A stretch of DNA of 64,000 bases from Megachile rotundata (GCF_050947335.1 NC_134988.1:4588001-4652000); one strand, 5' to 3'. Numbered from the stretch's first letter, positions 34,042 through 46,515 are shown. The notes: generated by a model from the letters alone, not told the origin. Numbers and translations are program-made.

Positions 34042-34114
34042 TGCCAAAACCCGGGATTGAACCGGGGACATTTAGATCTTCAGTCTAACGCTCTCCCAAC
34101 TGAGCTATTTTGGC
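34042..34114 (-). tRNA. tRNA-Phe: tRNA-Phe (GAA), copy 2
   Basis: Same fold and anticodon GAA as copy 1, 78 bp away from it. The acceptor stem is GCCAAAA/TTTTGGC, so the fourth base pair is A-T where copy 1 has G-C: a compensated change on both sides of the stem. The T-stem is CCCGG/CCGGG, fully Watson-Crick. A T7 run downstream on the minus strand is a plausible terminator. Confidence 0.97.
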
Positions 34115-34737
34115 CGACGAAAATGCGGTTCTCCTATATCGCAGGGCTTCTTATGTAGTCTGAGGACCGCTCCTGAACATTTTTTTGCGAATCCCATCCC
34201 AACTTTAGACATGTTACGTCGTTCTTGAGACGTAATTTCTTGCGCAATAATCTTAAAGGCAGTTCTAATAAATATTGGTGAAAATGTATGTTATTTTAAT
34301 TTAAAACTGTGGTTATATTAATTCATGGTTTTTCGCATTTATATAGATGAATATTTTTATGGGGATATATAAAAAATATAAAATGAATAAAAGTGAAAAG
34401 AATGAAAAAAATGAGAAATCCAAATTGCAGTATATTATTTATTTTTCTCTATTTGCAGTTAAATAAAAATAATTAAATTTTTACTAATTATTATTTAGTT
34501 ATGTTAATAACTAATTGAGTAACAAGAAATATGGAAAGTCTTGACCATGTAGGATTTTTATTGAATGAGTTATTTGAATAAAAGCAAAAAGTTGAGAGAT
34601 GTAAAGTTAATATAAAAATTGTTTTGTGAACCACCAGGGGTCTGCGAAATACGGATTAAAATCCTATGCTATTTCATATGTATTTATATAGATAAAAATG
34701 CAAAAGAAAGAAGGAAAAAAATACAAAAAAAAGTTCT

Positions 34738-34810
34738 TGCCAAAACCCGGGATTGAACCGGGGACCTTTAGATCTTCAGTCTAACGCTCTCCCAACTGAG
34801 CTATTTTGGC
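34738..34810 (-). tRNA. tRNA-Phe: tRNA-Phe (GAA), copy 3
   Basis: Third intact copy, 623 bp from copy 2. The acceptor stem equals copy 2 (GCCAAAA/TTTTGGC) and the anticodon is GAA. The extra-arm region differs slightly (AAAGGTC instead of AAATGTC). A T8 run follows on the minus strand. Pairing and promoter boxes are intact, so all three copies look functional. Confidence 0.97.
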
Positions 34811-36215
34811 CGATGGAAACCACCCTCCAAGAGTTACATTTTAGACCGTTTGGAACACCAATAATTTAATATCGCATGTTTTATGCACAATTTAATTAAT
34901 TAACAACAGAATATACCATTTTTCATATTAATTTAAACTAGTGAACACGTACAAATTTCTGGAATATATACATTTATGTATTTTCATAACTGAAGATTTT
35001 TACATAATTTATGAAAATTATTGAATTTAACAAGGTAAAGTTAAATAGTTTAAATCACAATGGAATTTAGGTTAGTTGGTATTGTCTGAATTTTAATAGG
35101 TTAGGTTAATAGATTAGTTTAATAGGCTATTGTAAGTTAGATTAAACAGTCAAAACCAAAATAAAATTTAATTCAGCCTAAACAATCAGAATTATAATAA
35201 AATTTAATTCAACTCAAATAGTTTGAATTTCACTAAAATTTACTTGACACTTTTAAACGATGTCTCATATACTCTTACTAATAATCAACTGCTTAACTCT
35301 TATATTAGAAAATTATTGAACAACCTTAAAATAGTTATTTTTTCTAAAATTACCCTTATTACATATTATAAATTACACGTAAAAACATTTTAACATTTTG
35401 AAAACACTGAATGTTATTTCTTTTGCTGCTATTGCCGTGAAAAATAAATTTGTATGTTTTTGAAATGTCTCATGTCTTTTTAAATATAACATTCATACCT
35501 GAAACTTTACAATTTAAATTATAAAGTAAAAAATATATTTTGTAATTTAAAATGTGCAGCCACGTAGCTACTGTGGGATCCGCCGGATTAAAAGAGTAAT
35601 TAAACAAATTTACGTTACCCAGGAAAACATAACCCCATATTTCTGTAAAATTATTTTTATAAATACTACTTTGCGGATTTTTGAATATACTCTGGTTTTT
35701 CACCTGAAGTTTGATAAACGAAATTTTATTATACAGATATATTTTAATTTTATAATTTTATTTAATTTATTCTTTAAACAGGTTTTCTCCATTTTAATTC
35801 TTTTGTAAATTGTTTTGAAGATAATTGTTTCACTATTTTGGAAGACAACGGTTTTATGATTTTACCATGATTGTTTACGATGAATTGTTTCCATTTTACA
35901 TTTGCAAAAGCATGAATTATGTAACGACGTGAATACGCGTATACGAAAATGGACATGAATGAATAATGAGTCAAATGAATTATACAATTTTTTATGTATT
36001 AAATTGTGCATTTCACATTAACATTTTCTTCGAAATTTTAATTTGTATGGCATACAATTTAATTTTCGTGATTTCCTTGTGACATTTATAATTACAATTT
36101 ATTATAGAAATTTATTACGCAAATACTGATTTGTAACAATTCAGTAAACATTAAATTTTGAGACTGTTAAAAGATCTTACTCAAAAAATACTTATTAATT
36201 ATTTCTTATAATTTT
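34811..36215. other. AT-rich intron DNA
   Basis: A region near 35060-35240 contains repeated GGTTAGGTTAATAG/TAAACAGTCAAAAC-type words of ~50 bp. No genes supported. Confidence 0.4.
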
Positions 36216-36660
36216 TTAAATTTTCAATTGGAAATTTGGAAATTTAGGGATTTGGGGATTTGGAGATTTCTGAATTTGGCAACATAGGAATTGGGGAGTT
36301 AGGTAATTTGGAAATTTAGAATTTGGAGATATGGGGATTTAGAAATTTGGGAATTTGGGAATTGGGGAATTGGGAAATTGAGGAATTGGGAATTTAGAAA
36401 TTTGCGGATTTGGGGATTTGGAAATTTAGGAATTGGGGAATTTAGAAATTTGGAGATTTTGGGATTTCGGGATTTCGGGATTTGGAAATTTGAGGATTTG
36501 GGAATTTGGGAATTGGGGAATTGGGGAATTGGAGAGTTTGGAAATTCGGAAGTTTAGGTATTTAGGAATTTGAAAGTTTATGAATTTCGAAATTTAGGTA
36601 TTTGAAGATTTGGGGTTTTGAAAATTTTTGAATTTTTGAATTTAGGAATTTATATACACA
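36216..36660. repeat. Degenerate GGAATTTGGGGATTTGG array
   Basis: Very regular words such as GGGATTTGG, GGAATTGGG and GAAATTTAGG every 8-9 nt. One of the cleanest arrays in the window, purine-rich strand on top. Confidence 0.92.
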
Positions 36661-38085
36661 CAATGATTTCTTTATACTTGAAAAATTGCAAGCATCCATC
36701 ATTTTTAATATTGTTCGTTATCTAATAATATTATTTTGACACAAGATACTTCGTCAATATTAAAAAATGAATATTTTTGTTTAAATATCGCAAACATCGC
36801 CATAAAGTATTAAATTATAAATTATAATAAAGAATGTATAATTTGTACAAGTATTATGTAAATACTTGTATATACTTGTACTTATATTTACAAGTATTCG
36901 AATTCGTATACTCACAGTTAATATATTTGTCGAACGAATTCAAATTAATTAATATGCAACTAACAAGTATTTTTGTGCAACTTAACAATTGTTCTGTATT
37001 TTTGTTTTGAAAGTAGTCATTATTATTAAATCTTCCGATTAATTCGACTAGACTACAAAATAAAAAAGTAGATTAAGTAATGTTCAAATTATCTTGTAGA
37101 TAAGACCTACTGTTACAGAAATTGCGAAACATGATAACAATATCTTTACAAGTTTCATTAAGACATTAACTGCCACAGTCTTCGTATTAATAACAAAATA
37201 TTAGTAGCGAATATTGAAAACTACTTTTTCTTCTATTTTTATTAATATTCAAATTAATTAAATTACCGAATTATTAGGTTATTGCATGCTAAATAGAGAA
37301 CTTTTGAGAAAGAATTTGATAAAAATGGCTGACAAATATTTTATCAATATTTTCAATACAAACTGGTTGGAATTTCGTTAAAACAAATAATAAATTACCT
37401 TGTTGCTTATTGTTGTACTTTCGTACATGTCATGTGTAGTTATTCAATTACCAACTGATTATATTTGAAAAAGTTGACAGACTACTTAATTTATTATATC
37501 ATAAAGAATTTATAGCTTTTAGGTTATGAAATCTTATGTAGAGTTTGTTGAATATATACAAAAATACCAGGTATGGTAATAATCCTTATTTTTCAATAGA
37601 TAACATTGAACTCATCAACCTTTCCATCGTACATTTCTTTTTTTAATTTTAAACAATTATTGTTGTAAATGATGAATATGATGAATCATTATGTAACAAT
37701 GCAATGTTTTGTATATTATTAAGCACAGAAATTTATTATCAAACTTATTCAATTTTGTTACTATTTGTGGACTTATACATTTTGTATTTCAAATTATTGT
37801 TAGCTACCATGTTTTATGATTGTAACTTGGAAATATTTTTATATTTTGTTAAACTCCATAATTATGAAATTTTCTATTTAAAAGAAAAAATAAATGATTG
37901 ATTAATTCTAACGTTGTGGTCTTTAAGGTTAATTTTCATGGCGTTGAAATATTCAGATATGGAAGATATGTGTGAAGCTGATGCAAAATGTATGGAACAT
38001 GTGGAGTAATCAACACGTGAGACTTTATTATATACCGCACTACACACTTGGGGATTTGAAAGATGTTTGCTTATTTTTTACTTAT
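36661..38085. other. AT-rich intron DNA
   Basis: Contains short AGTATTTACTTGTA-like tandem words near 36850-36900; otherwise nothing recognisable. Confidence 0.4.
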
Positions 38086-38420
38086 TTTTTACAAATTTGA
38101 AAAATTTTAAAGTTCCGAAGTCTCAAATTTTTAAAACGAAGAACTACATTTGAAATACTTAATTTCTCAAATTATCAATTTGAAATTTTTTAATTTTCAA
38201 TTTTCGCAATTGCTGAGTTCTCAAGTTTGCAATTGCTTGTATTCTCAAATTACCAATTTGAAATTTTTTAATTTTCAATTTTCACAATTGCTGAGGTCTT
38301 GTATTCTCAAATTACCAAAATAAAAATGTTCAAATTTCCAAATTTCTAAATTTTCAACTTTATACATTTCCAAACTTCCAAATCTCAAATTCCTACATTT
38401 TTAAACCTCGAAGTTATTAT
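38086..38420. repeat. Degenerate CAAATTTCCAAATT array
   Basis: Words such as TCAAATTACCAATTTGAAAT and TTCCAAATTTCTAAATT; an approximately 65-bp block (TTTGAAATTTTTTAATTTTC) is duplicated. Confidence 0.75.
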
Positions 38421-39220
38421 TTTTAAGTTTCATATTATAGTGAACTTCATCCTTTACACTCGAGGTCTTTTTCGCTCTGGTGAACCAGCAACTCGAGAAG
38501 ATTTTCCGCATACTTGATGAATTTTTCACACATAACTTAAAATGATTTAGTGTACAAATTAACATATAAAACTACTATATTTTAATATTTTATGCATCCT
38601 TACGTCAGAAAGAAGGAAATCTGTTAAATTATAAGCTTTATTTTTCTTCTTTGTCAGGTATTTTATAACACAATCGCCAAGATGTATCCTTGTCGGGGCA
38701 AGTATCGCAGTATGTTCCATATTTTTCCTGATGAATAAATTATAATTTTTCCCAAAGGTATAATACATATACTTTAACTTTGATAATTTACTTTTTTAGA
38801 AAATTCACAAAATACGTAATTTCCAAATGTTTCCAATATCGTGTATTAATGCAAAGAGGCGCTCCCATGGTGCCTCAACTACTTGGTACCTTTTTATTTA
38901 CATGTAATATACTTTTGTGGGATTTGTTAATACTCTTATAAAACGTGGTGAAGGCAAAAAGGTGCGAATCAAAACATATGAAAAGGATCATTCAATTGAA
39001 ACGGTGAGCAAGTGAGCCAGTTGAGTGAGCCACTAGTGGCGCTATGTAATCTACGATATTCGAGAAAGTCACTATAGTGGCGCATTGTGCCTAAGAGATT
39101 AATGCTTGACAGCACATAAGAATCTCATAGTATATTATTCTACGTAGGATATTTGTAACAGAATGCAAGGGGAGGGTTAATGATGGCAAATCTGAGCAGA
39201 TGTGTGGAACATGAATGTAC

Positions 39221-39442
39221 CTTGATTGTGAGCCGGTGCGGGGGTGGCAGCCAAGGGTGGAATGCCCTGAGACTGTTGACTCGGAAGCTGATTGGACTGC
39301 GCAGGCGCCAAGGGCCATAGGGTTGCTGCCGCGGCAGGGCCGGACGTTTGTTGAGCCCGGGCACCCGTATCGCCCACGGGACGATCCGCAGTCCCACTTT
39401 GGGCAACGGGAGGGACCAACATCGAACCTCCCCCTCCCGAGG
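39221..39442 (-). CDS. Internal exon 1 (of 4 visible) of unidentified low-complexity regulatory-type protein
   Basis: On the minus strand a pyrimidine-rich acceptor (GTTTTGTTTTCAG) precedes 222 open bases that end at CAATCAAG before GTACATT. The exon starts with the last two bases of a codon and ends with the first base of the next, so both introns are phase 1 and the exon is 74 whole codons long. The peptide is Gly-rich at the start (SGGGGSMLVPPVAQSG) and Ala/Pro/Gln-rich later (ATLWPLAPAQSN, LPSQQSQG, PPLAATPAPAHNQ). It has no recognisable fold, signal peptide or membrane segment, which fits a disordered linker or activation-type region. GC content is far above the surrounding intron. Two other frames are also open here because the exon is short and GC-rich, but only this frame joins the next exons in phase. 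The donor GTACATT is the weakest of the four. I do not recognise the gene. Confidence 0.7.
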
Positions 39443-39556
39443 CTGAAAACAAAACCATTAAACAAATTTATTAACGTTTCTTTCAATTCCTAATTTTCAA
39501 CTTCCAAATACTACATTTGTAATATAACTTGTGATAGTGTTCTACAATGCAAAATA

Positions 39557-40310
39557 CGCCGGTTGCTCCTTGCAATAAATATAGAAGAGAGACAGAATCT
39601 TGCGTAAGCTTCATTCTTTCTTTTCTTTTTTCATTTTCGCGTCCTCTCTTCCTTCTTTGTCTCCTTTTCTCTTTTTACTATTTAACCTTCGAAGCTGCTC
39701 TCTTTTACGTGTCTTATTGTCATGTTTTCTGGAGCTAATGGGATTATAGACTAGGTACCTCACACGAATTCCTTTGCTATACCACACTACAGGCAACTTA
39801 CTAGAAGATAAAATACTATTTAAACAAAGCATACATTTTTCACTTTTTATGGCAACATATTGAGGCTCCGACTCGATTTGCATTTATTTGTTTGTCTGCA
39901 GGACTACAGGCAATTTTGGGTCTTTTGAAATTTTGAGGATAGACTCGTGAGATACCCTAAAGTTGTATAGATTTTGGCAGCGATCTGAAGACGGGAACCT
40001 GTCGTCATCGACGTTGATCGCCGTCGATCGATAAAGAACTGTGTTTTGGTATCGTTTTCGATAATTTTTAATACACAGAATCGACGGGAAGCACGTTGAA
40101 AGCTCTATAACTCATCGTTGACAATACTTGGTCGTCATTGAAGTCGGTCGTCGTGAAATCAAGAATAATCGTGTTTGGGATCGTTTCCGATAGTGTCAGA
40201 CACGTATAATTGTTTGAAACGACTATAAAATTTCTACATCTCATTCTTGGTCTATCTACATATAGTAGGTACTCAAAATTTGAAATACACATTCGAATTT
40301 GCGTGAAACA
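39557..40310 (+). repeat. Interspersed ~755-bp repeat, copy B
   Basis: Collinear with copy A (3973-4730) from CGCCGGTTGC through AATAAATATAGAAG and TATCGTTTTCGATAATTTTT to the shared right edge. By eye most differences are single substitutions. It lies about 115 bp upstream, in gene terms, of exon 1. Confidence 0.8.
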
Positions 40311-41780
40311 AATTGATCTAAACCCATGGATCTAAACCCATTAGTTTAATATCTGTATTTTAAATTTATATTCTGACACCTAAGGCAAAATTAAAATGTT
40401 GAAACGTTAATAAAATCTTTGTATTGAGAGTATTGATCGTGCGTTTACATAGTAATTCACTGCGAACTTTAATCTTTTCACGGTGCCTTGATATCATCAA
40501 ATCGTATTAGACTTTATGTTTCGAAATTGGTCATTGTTTATTTTAACCAGCTATTTTATATTGAGAATATTAATCAGTAATTTATACGGTAATTTTCGTC
40601 GAACTTTAAGCTTCAAATTGGTATTTAATTAACAAAGAACATGCGGGAAGTTTCCCACACGTGCCGGTGTGGATACGAATTATTTAACAGAACATGGCCA
40701 CTTTTCCGAGTATCAAATATTATGTTGTATAACATTTCATAACATTGATAACAAGAGTTTTATGTTTTAATATTATTTATGTCTTTTTGTACACGTAAAC
40801 ATGTAGATTTATGTTCCGAAGGAGATTCAAATAAAAATCAAAATGTCTAAATTTGAATAAATTGATGCTAGAAAAAGGGGCATTTCATATTCTGTTAAAT
40901 AATTCAAATGTCATATGTATCATTTCATCAGTAAAAATACATGTATGTATCATATGTATTTTTTTGCTATAATTTTATATCAAATCATGTTAGACTTTCT
41001 GGGTTTTGCAACTGATAATTTGATATGATACAATCTAATGCTTTATATGTACGTATTATATGTATCTATTTCTTGTTTCGTCGAACATAACCTAATTGGG
41101 ATTTACGGAATTTCTAATGAAACATTATGGTCTGCGAGAAATAATATATTTACAGTGAATATCTATATCCACGATATTTACATTTTGAAATATCTTATAA
41201 CAAAATATTTCAACTTTCCTCGAGAAAAGTGAACTTTCAAAACTATCATAATCTTCTCGTACATAACCTAACATGGAACTTTAGGCTTCCATAAATATTA
41301 GTATATTAATTTAAAATCTAGTATAAAATTCTAATATATTAATTCAAAATCTAGTTTAAAATCTACTATTAAAATATATTATAATTAAAAATTAAGTATA
41401 TTATTTAAAAAACAGTATAGTAAAAAATACATCTTCTACCAGAAGTAATTAAAATCGAGATATGTGTTTTTAATTAAAATTAGTTATCTAGTATTTGTAA
41501 ATTAATATAAATTTCAGCAAAATTCTTTATAATACTACAATAGATAAAAATATTCAATGCATAAAATAAAAAAACTTATCACCGTCACTCGATGTAACAT
41601 TCCTACGATTACGAATTCCACAGAATTCTACGAAATAAATCAAAACCTGCATCAAAAACAGTTGTGTAAAATTTATGTAATTTCACACGAAATATTTCAA
41701 AGTCAAATTTCTGGACTCTGTTTTAAAAATATTTCAAACTGCTGTAAGAAATCAATATTTGAATAAAAATTTTTATATTT
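40311..41780. other. AT-rich DNA, nothing recognised
   Basis: Around 41300-41420 the words ATTAATT.AAAATCTAGT repeat a few times; no coding or element structure is supported. Confidence 0.4.
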
Positions 41781-41828
41781 AAGTCTTCTTTTTCGAAACT
41801 CAACTTGTGGTTCTTCTGTTTTACATCT

Positions 41829-42095
41829 TCAATAATTTAAAAATGTTATTTTTTCATAATTCTTTTTCATTCTCTGAAATCGAAAATAATCACAGAGAGA
41901 ATCAGGTGAATACGGTGGTTGTTTTATCAGTACTGTGTTATTTTTTATTACAAATTCACTAACAAGCAATAGCGTGTGAGCCGATCCGTGCTTTATCATG
42001 CTGTAATCTGCACTAATTATCACTTTACAAATTACACCATTTTTTACAAATTGCTTTACTTTGCTTTCTACCATGGCACTGCTAATTGCACAACG
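41829..42095 (-). pseudogene. mariner-like transposase relic
   Basis: The minus-strand frame contains AHTLLLVSEFVIKNNTVLI followed by QPPYSPDSLCDYFRF and RMKKN. These correspond to the HTA..V..FL...N..VL and HPPYSPDLAPCDFFLFP blocks of mariner transposases. The sequence upstream (DYSMIKHGSAH) sits where a QDNAPAH box would be expected, and there the catalytic Asp-Asn pair is lost. The C-terminal end breaks into stop codons. An old, inactive fragment without recognisable inverted ends, independent of the element at 11671. Confidence 0.8.
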
Positions 42096-42494
42096 TCGAC
42101 TCTTTGGATAAGTAAGTACAAGTTTCAGCTATAAATTTGAATTAACATTATTAAATATTCGCATTGTAATAATCAGTTATTAATTAGTTCTTCGCACGAG
42201 AAGAAATTTTTCATCGTTGAACATTATTAATTTTATGTATGATGTGTCTCATTTTTTTGTAAACGTACAACTGTGAGCAAGTCAGTCGTAAGAAAATAAA
42301 GTTTATTTTATTCTTGGCAACTCTATGGATTCATTTTGTGGCGCTGTATTATTTAATTCAACCCTAGTATTGCGTACAAAATGTCGGTTGGCGAGTATCG
42401 ACATCTGTAATGTATCTGTGACTATTCAAATTATTACAATTCGAAGAAAAAAAGTGTAAATTTTCGATACTTATAAATTCGTACATAAAAAAAT

Positions 42495-43348
42495 GTAACC
42501 CTTAACGGTGACGCTTCATGAGAATAACATATCTGACATAATGGGACGTTAAAGTCACTGAAAATGTTTCTTACATAGTTTTATATGCACCGCCATTAAT
42601 CCATGACTCACCAGGTGCGTCATAATACTTTAAACAACAAAGTCATTATTTTTATCACATTTTGGTTTTGTTCATTCTTTTAATACAATCACAAAAATGT
42701 TATTAGTCATTGAAATCTGTTTTTACCCTTCATGGTGACGCTTCACAAAAATAACATATCTGACTTAATGGAGCTTCGAAGACCTTAGCTCTTCGAAGGT
42801 TAGTAAAAATAATCTTTGGAAGTTTTAACATATTTCACAGCTGATTTCAGTAAATTTAAACATTGAATATGAAAAGAAATCAGAAACGTGAAAAAATTGA
42901 GAAAATGATGGTTTTCACAGAAAAATTCAAAATTTTTGTCGTTCTTAACACTTGATTTACAGAAACCGTAAAAATGGCGGATCACAAATCTCTTATTTTA
43001 AATGACAAAACTTATTAAGTTTTGTCAGAAATTTTTGTAAAAATATATGTCAACTTTCAAGCTAAAGAACCAATGACTTAAGCAGTTCACATATCATCCT
43101 CAATTTATTTATTTTTCTGCATTAGTTCAAATTTAAATATAAGTAACCATCAAACGTTCGCAAACCTAGTGTTGTATAGAGCCAAAATTTTAGCTAACAC
43201 TTCTGAGATATAACAGTTTGAGAAAAAAAATAATAAAAATACCAAACTTTTAAAAGAAGTGTTTATGCAGATTTTCAGGATACGTGATTGAAATTGAAGT
43301 TAAATTGGTTGGGGTCGTTCAATACCCCTGTGTGACCGTTAAGGGTTA
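42495..43348. mobile_element. Element with TAACCCTTAACGGT ends
   Basis: The left end TAACCCTTAACGGTGACGC and the right end, reverse-complemented TAACCCTTAACGGTCACAC, match at 16 of 19 bases. A second copy of the subterminal block (CCTT.A.GGTGACGCTTCA.. AATAACATATCTGAC) appears at 42726, so the left end is partly duplicated. An AACACT-family MITE seems to be nested at 42949-43177. Confidence 0.75.
42949..43177. mobile_element. AACACT-family MITE nested in the preceding element
   Basis: Starts TTAACACTTGATTTACAG and shares ATGGCGGATCACAAAT.TCTT and TGTCAACTTT words with the copy at 2759-2977. Right end CCTAGTGTTGTA is degenerate. Confidence 0.55.
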
Positions 43349-43829
43349 AACAATGTCCAAAAACCATAGTACAATTCTTTATAGATAGATTTTCATAAAC
43401 AAATATTTCTAGATAAATTTTTGTACACAAATTTTTATAAATAGATTTTTACCAAATTCTATAGGTCTATAATGTTTTTTAAAAATTCAACAACATGAAC
43501 GAATAAAATATGAAGAAACCTTAAGGTGCCCTATGACTTATGAATACGAGTGAATACTTAATTATCTTCCCTCTCCACGGAGTAATTTGATGTAGTTTTA
43601 ATTTTCAATTATGAATTTAACGACCGTAAACTTTGCAGGCTATACAGCAGGTTGGAAGAAGTCATGAATAATGAAAAAATGCTAGCCCTGTATTTCATTC
43701 CGTCATACTATGCGATGCTGCATAACATTATACGCACACATCTTTAACTTATGTTTTTACTGAAAATAACGCGGAAATGATTACTATTTTAATGATTAGA
43801 AAAAAAGAAAATTTAGTAATTAAATATTA

Positions 43830-44135
43830 TTCAATTTGGGAATTTTGGATTTTGAAAATTTGTGAATTTGAGAGTTTGATAATTTGGAAATTTGGATATT
43901 TGTGGATTTGGGGATTTGAGGATTTGGAAATTAGGGAATTTGGGAATTTGGGAATTAGAAAATTTTGAAATTTGGGAATTTGAGAATTTGGGAATTTGGA
44001 AATTTGAAAATTTGGGAATCTGGAAATTTGAAAATTTGAGAATTTTGAAACTTGAGACCTTGGGAATTTGGGGATTTGGAATACTTGGTAGTTTATACAT
44101 TTCTGAATTTGAAACTTTGTGAAATCGAAAATTAA
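43830..44135. repeat. Degenerate GGGAATTTGGAAATTTG array
   Basis: Regular 8-9-nt words (GGAAATTTG, GGGAATTTG, GAGAATTTTG). Both strands are open through it (KFSNFQIPKFSNSQ-type repeats on the minus strand), a result of the periodicity and not a gene. Confidence 0.92.
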
Positions 44136-44617
44136 AAAATTCAGGAATACGTAGATTTTAAACTACGAAAATTTCTACATTATGTTTCATATTAAAATAC
44201 TTTCCAAAAGGATTACCCATTCCTTTGTAGCTAAATCTCCTCTATATCAAAAACAATTATCTTTCAATTTAAAAATGATTAATCTAAAATTAGTAATTGT
44301 ACCTTCAGCTCGAATTACTTAGGATTTATTTATAGACGAAGAAATATATTTTGTAACCAGTTTTACCCCATTTTCCCCAACACTCGCTTTGTACCATTAA
44401 TCCTCGATTCTCGACCAGGCATATAACATGTCGTACGCAGCAAAAGGGTTAAGCGCATTAACCCCTGGATTGCTGAGTTCTCTGAACGTAAATTCTTGCT
44501 AGGGACAGAACATGGTTGACAGGGAACACGAATGTACTTAAATTTCAACCCACATAAACGGATGGTTATCCAAAGCACTGATCACTTTTTCCTGTGTTAG
44601 TCTATGAGGGACAGAAT

Positions 44618-45385
44618 ACACAGTGTGTCCCATAAATCGTGGTACAACCGGGTAGGTGATTCTACTTGAAAAAATAGGTCTAAAATATGGTATAAAATTT
44701 GTTTATCCGAAGCACACTTTTCGCGAAAATCGAATTTGAATATTTGTAAAGTACTCGTACACTTGATTAGTCGCCAGCTGCTGGCTCATCCACTGAAGTT
44801 AGAAACTGGTGTTTTGAGTTAGCATGATTGCAAATAATGCAGTTAGTTCGAATGAAGAATTTTTTTCTTTGACTCTGTTATAACGATATCGATTACGACC
44901 ACGATTATTATGAGATACGAAAATACTGCACTCGATAAACGTTCGTTCTGCTCTTTGTATTGCTCTGCCAAGATGGCGTCGATTAGGGTACCGTCGTTTG
45001 TAATATTCTGCTGTAGCTAAAGCATTGCCCTCGCAAGTCTTTGCCACACGAATCATATCACTGTATTCATGATCGCTATATCTTGCCATAATAGCTTCAA
45101 ATATAATAGCTTCAAAAATACTGCTAATTCCTTAGTAGAAATGAGACACGTCAACCACCACAAGATCAATGATCTTGACATTGTGTATAAACAAACAGTT
45201 ACGCACCAAATTGGATGAACTACAAAATTCGCGGCTAATAGAGTGCACGTGTTCTTAACGAGTATCCAAATTCGATTTTCTCCAAAACTATGCTTCGGAT
45301 TAAAGCATTTCATTCTACATTTTTGACTTATTTTGTCACGTAGAGTCACTCTCTGCTCGGTTGTACCATTTAACATCCTGTGCAA
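44618..45385 (-). mobile_element. Long-TIR element carrying a DUF4817-type HTH fragment
   Basis: Ends are inverted: CACAGTGTGTCCCATAAATC at the left and GCACAGGATGTTAAATGG at the right (complement), followed in both by GGTACAACCG. Further inside, TCCGAAGCA.A.TTTT..GA and AAAATCGAATTTG recur inverted. The terminal repeats therefore span at least 100 bp. The interior keeps the beginning of a transposase on the minus strand. Internally deleted, non-autonomous. Confidence 0.85.
44799..45089 (-). pseudogene. Transposase N-terminal helix-turn-helix fragment (DUF4817-like)
   Basis: An ATG-started frame reads MARYSDHEYSDMIRVAKTCE, then GNALATAEYYKRRYPNRRHL and GRAIQRAERTFIE. The EY..MI, A..EY..RYPNRRHP-like pattern is that of the N-terminal DNA-binding domain shared by many insect Tc1/mariner-related transposases. 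After about 55 residues the sequence becomes unrelated and ends at a stop. No catalytic domain is present. The RYPNRRH motif makes this the best-preserved transposase N-terminus in the window. Confidence 0.85.
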
Positions 45386-46310
45386 GAAATTTATATTGTT
45401 CATGTTTACACGTTTATATTATCATATATACTGGGTGTAAAAGAATAATGTGTCTCAAAATTCAGAACCAAATTTTTCTTGATTTTATCAAATTTTACTT
45501 GTGAAGAGAAGTAAGGTAAAAGAAATGTTTGGTAAATATTTTTACGCTAGTTTTTATGTTTGTATGTGTAGTACTGGATAAATTGTGACGATTCTTTGAA
45601 AATTAATTTCTTGTGCATTAATTGACGAAGAGGAGAAATTTCTTCAAATGTCATTTTACTTCTTTGTAATACTATTACAAAAATTATACGAAAAGTACTG
45701 AAAGTAAAGAAAGTTGTCAAACTTATATTTTGCATATTTTTCAATATCAATTACAGTATCATTTTCAATATCATTTTCGCCCTAACAATGTATAGAAATG
45801 CTACAATGATTCTATGTACGGTTTTGTAACATTTAATTTGTAATTATCTCGCAATTGAACCAACGACATTGTCGAGTTAAAAGCTAATCGTTTTACGTTT
45901 ATTTCCAGAAGACACTTCTAGACGGTGAACTAAACGCTTTTCCTCTTTATGTTCATGTCTTTCACTCACATAATTGACAATAACACTTTCTGTACGACCT
46001 GTTTGTTTCAGGATGTAACCTTTGCCTTCGATGCAATGGCTTCTCTCTCTGAAAGTTCTTTTTTATGAGACATTTCACTTTTTAACCTTTATAAACGATA
46101 CTTAGGAATATAAAATTAAATAAATTAAGGAAGTACAGTGAATTATTTTACTTATGAAGCTCGATTGATGCCAACATAAAGAGTACATACATACATGATT
46201 ATTTTACTTATGAAACTCATGAAAATCAAATTTTTTGAAACTCAGCTTAATATTTGTGTTAATTCCTTAATTTTCTTTTACATAATATATTCTTCACATA
46301 CTATGAATTA
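45386..46310. other. Unique DNA, nothing recognised
   Basis: The word ATACTGGGTGTAAAAGAATA near 45429 resembles another element tip. The interval 45840-46070 is slightly GC-richer without exon structure. Confidence 0.35.
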
Positions 46311-46316
46311 TTGTTT

Positions 46317-46515
46317 AAGGAATACTAACTATAATTTTCTTTCAAAAACTCAGACCTTTGAAAATACGAGGTTGGTACGCTTTTAGTATTATTAATAACA
46401 GTATAATAGAATATAAATTATAATTTTCTATAAAAAACTCAGATCGTTGAAAGTACGAGGTTGATACACTTTTAGCATTAATTTTAGCATTAATATTATT
46501 AGTAACACTGTAATA
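46317..46515. repeat. Tandem duplication, ~95-bp unit
   Basis: TATAATTTTCT...AAAAACTCAGA, then GAAAGTACGAGGTTG.TAC, then CTTTTAG.ATTA occurs twice in direct order with about 90% identity. Confidence 0.8.

Noticed and set aside
35060..35110. TTAGG-like words considered as interstitial telomere repeat
   Set aside because: Only one or two GGTTAGGTT copies; no array.
39091..39486. Longer alternative minus-strand frames across exon 1
   Set aside because: They do not meet the flanking phase-1 introns, whereas the chosen frame joins exon 2 cleanly through a Gly codon.
43831..44122. Repetitive protein-like frames open on both strands
   Set aside because: Products of the 8-9-nt word periodicity in the degenerate array; no stop codons can form from the prevailing words.
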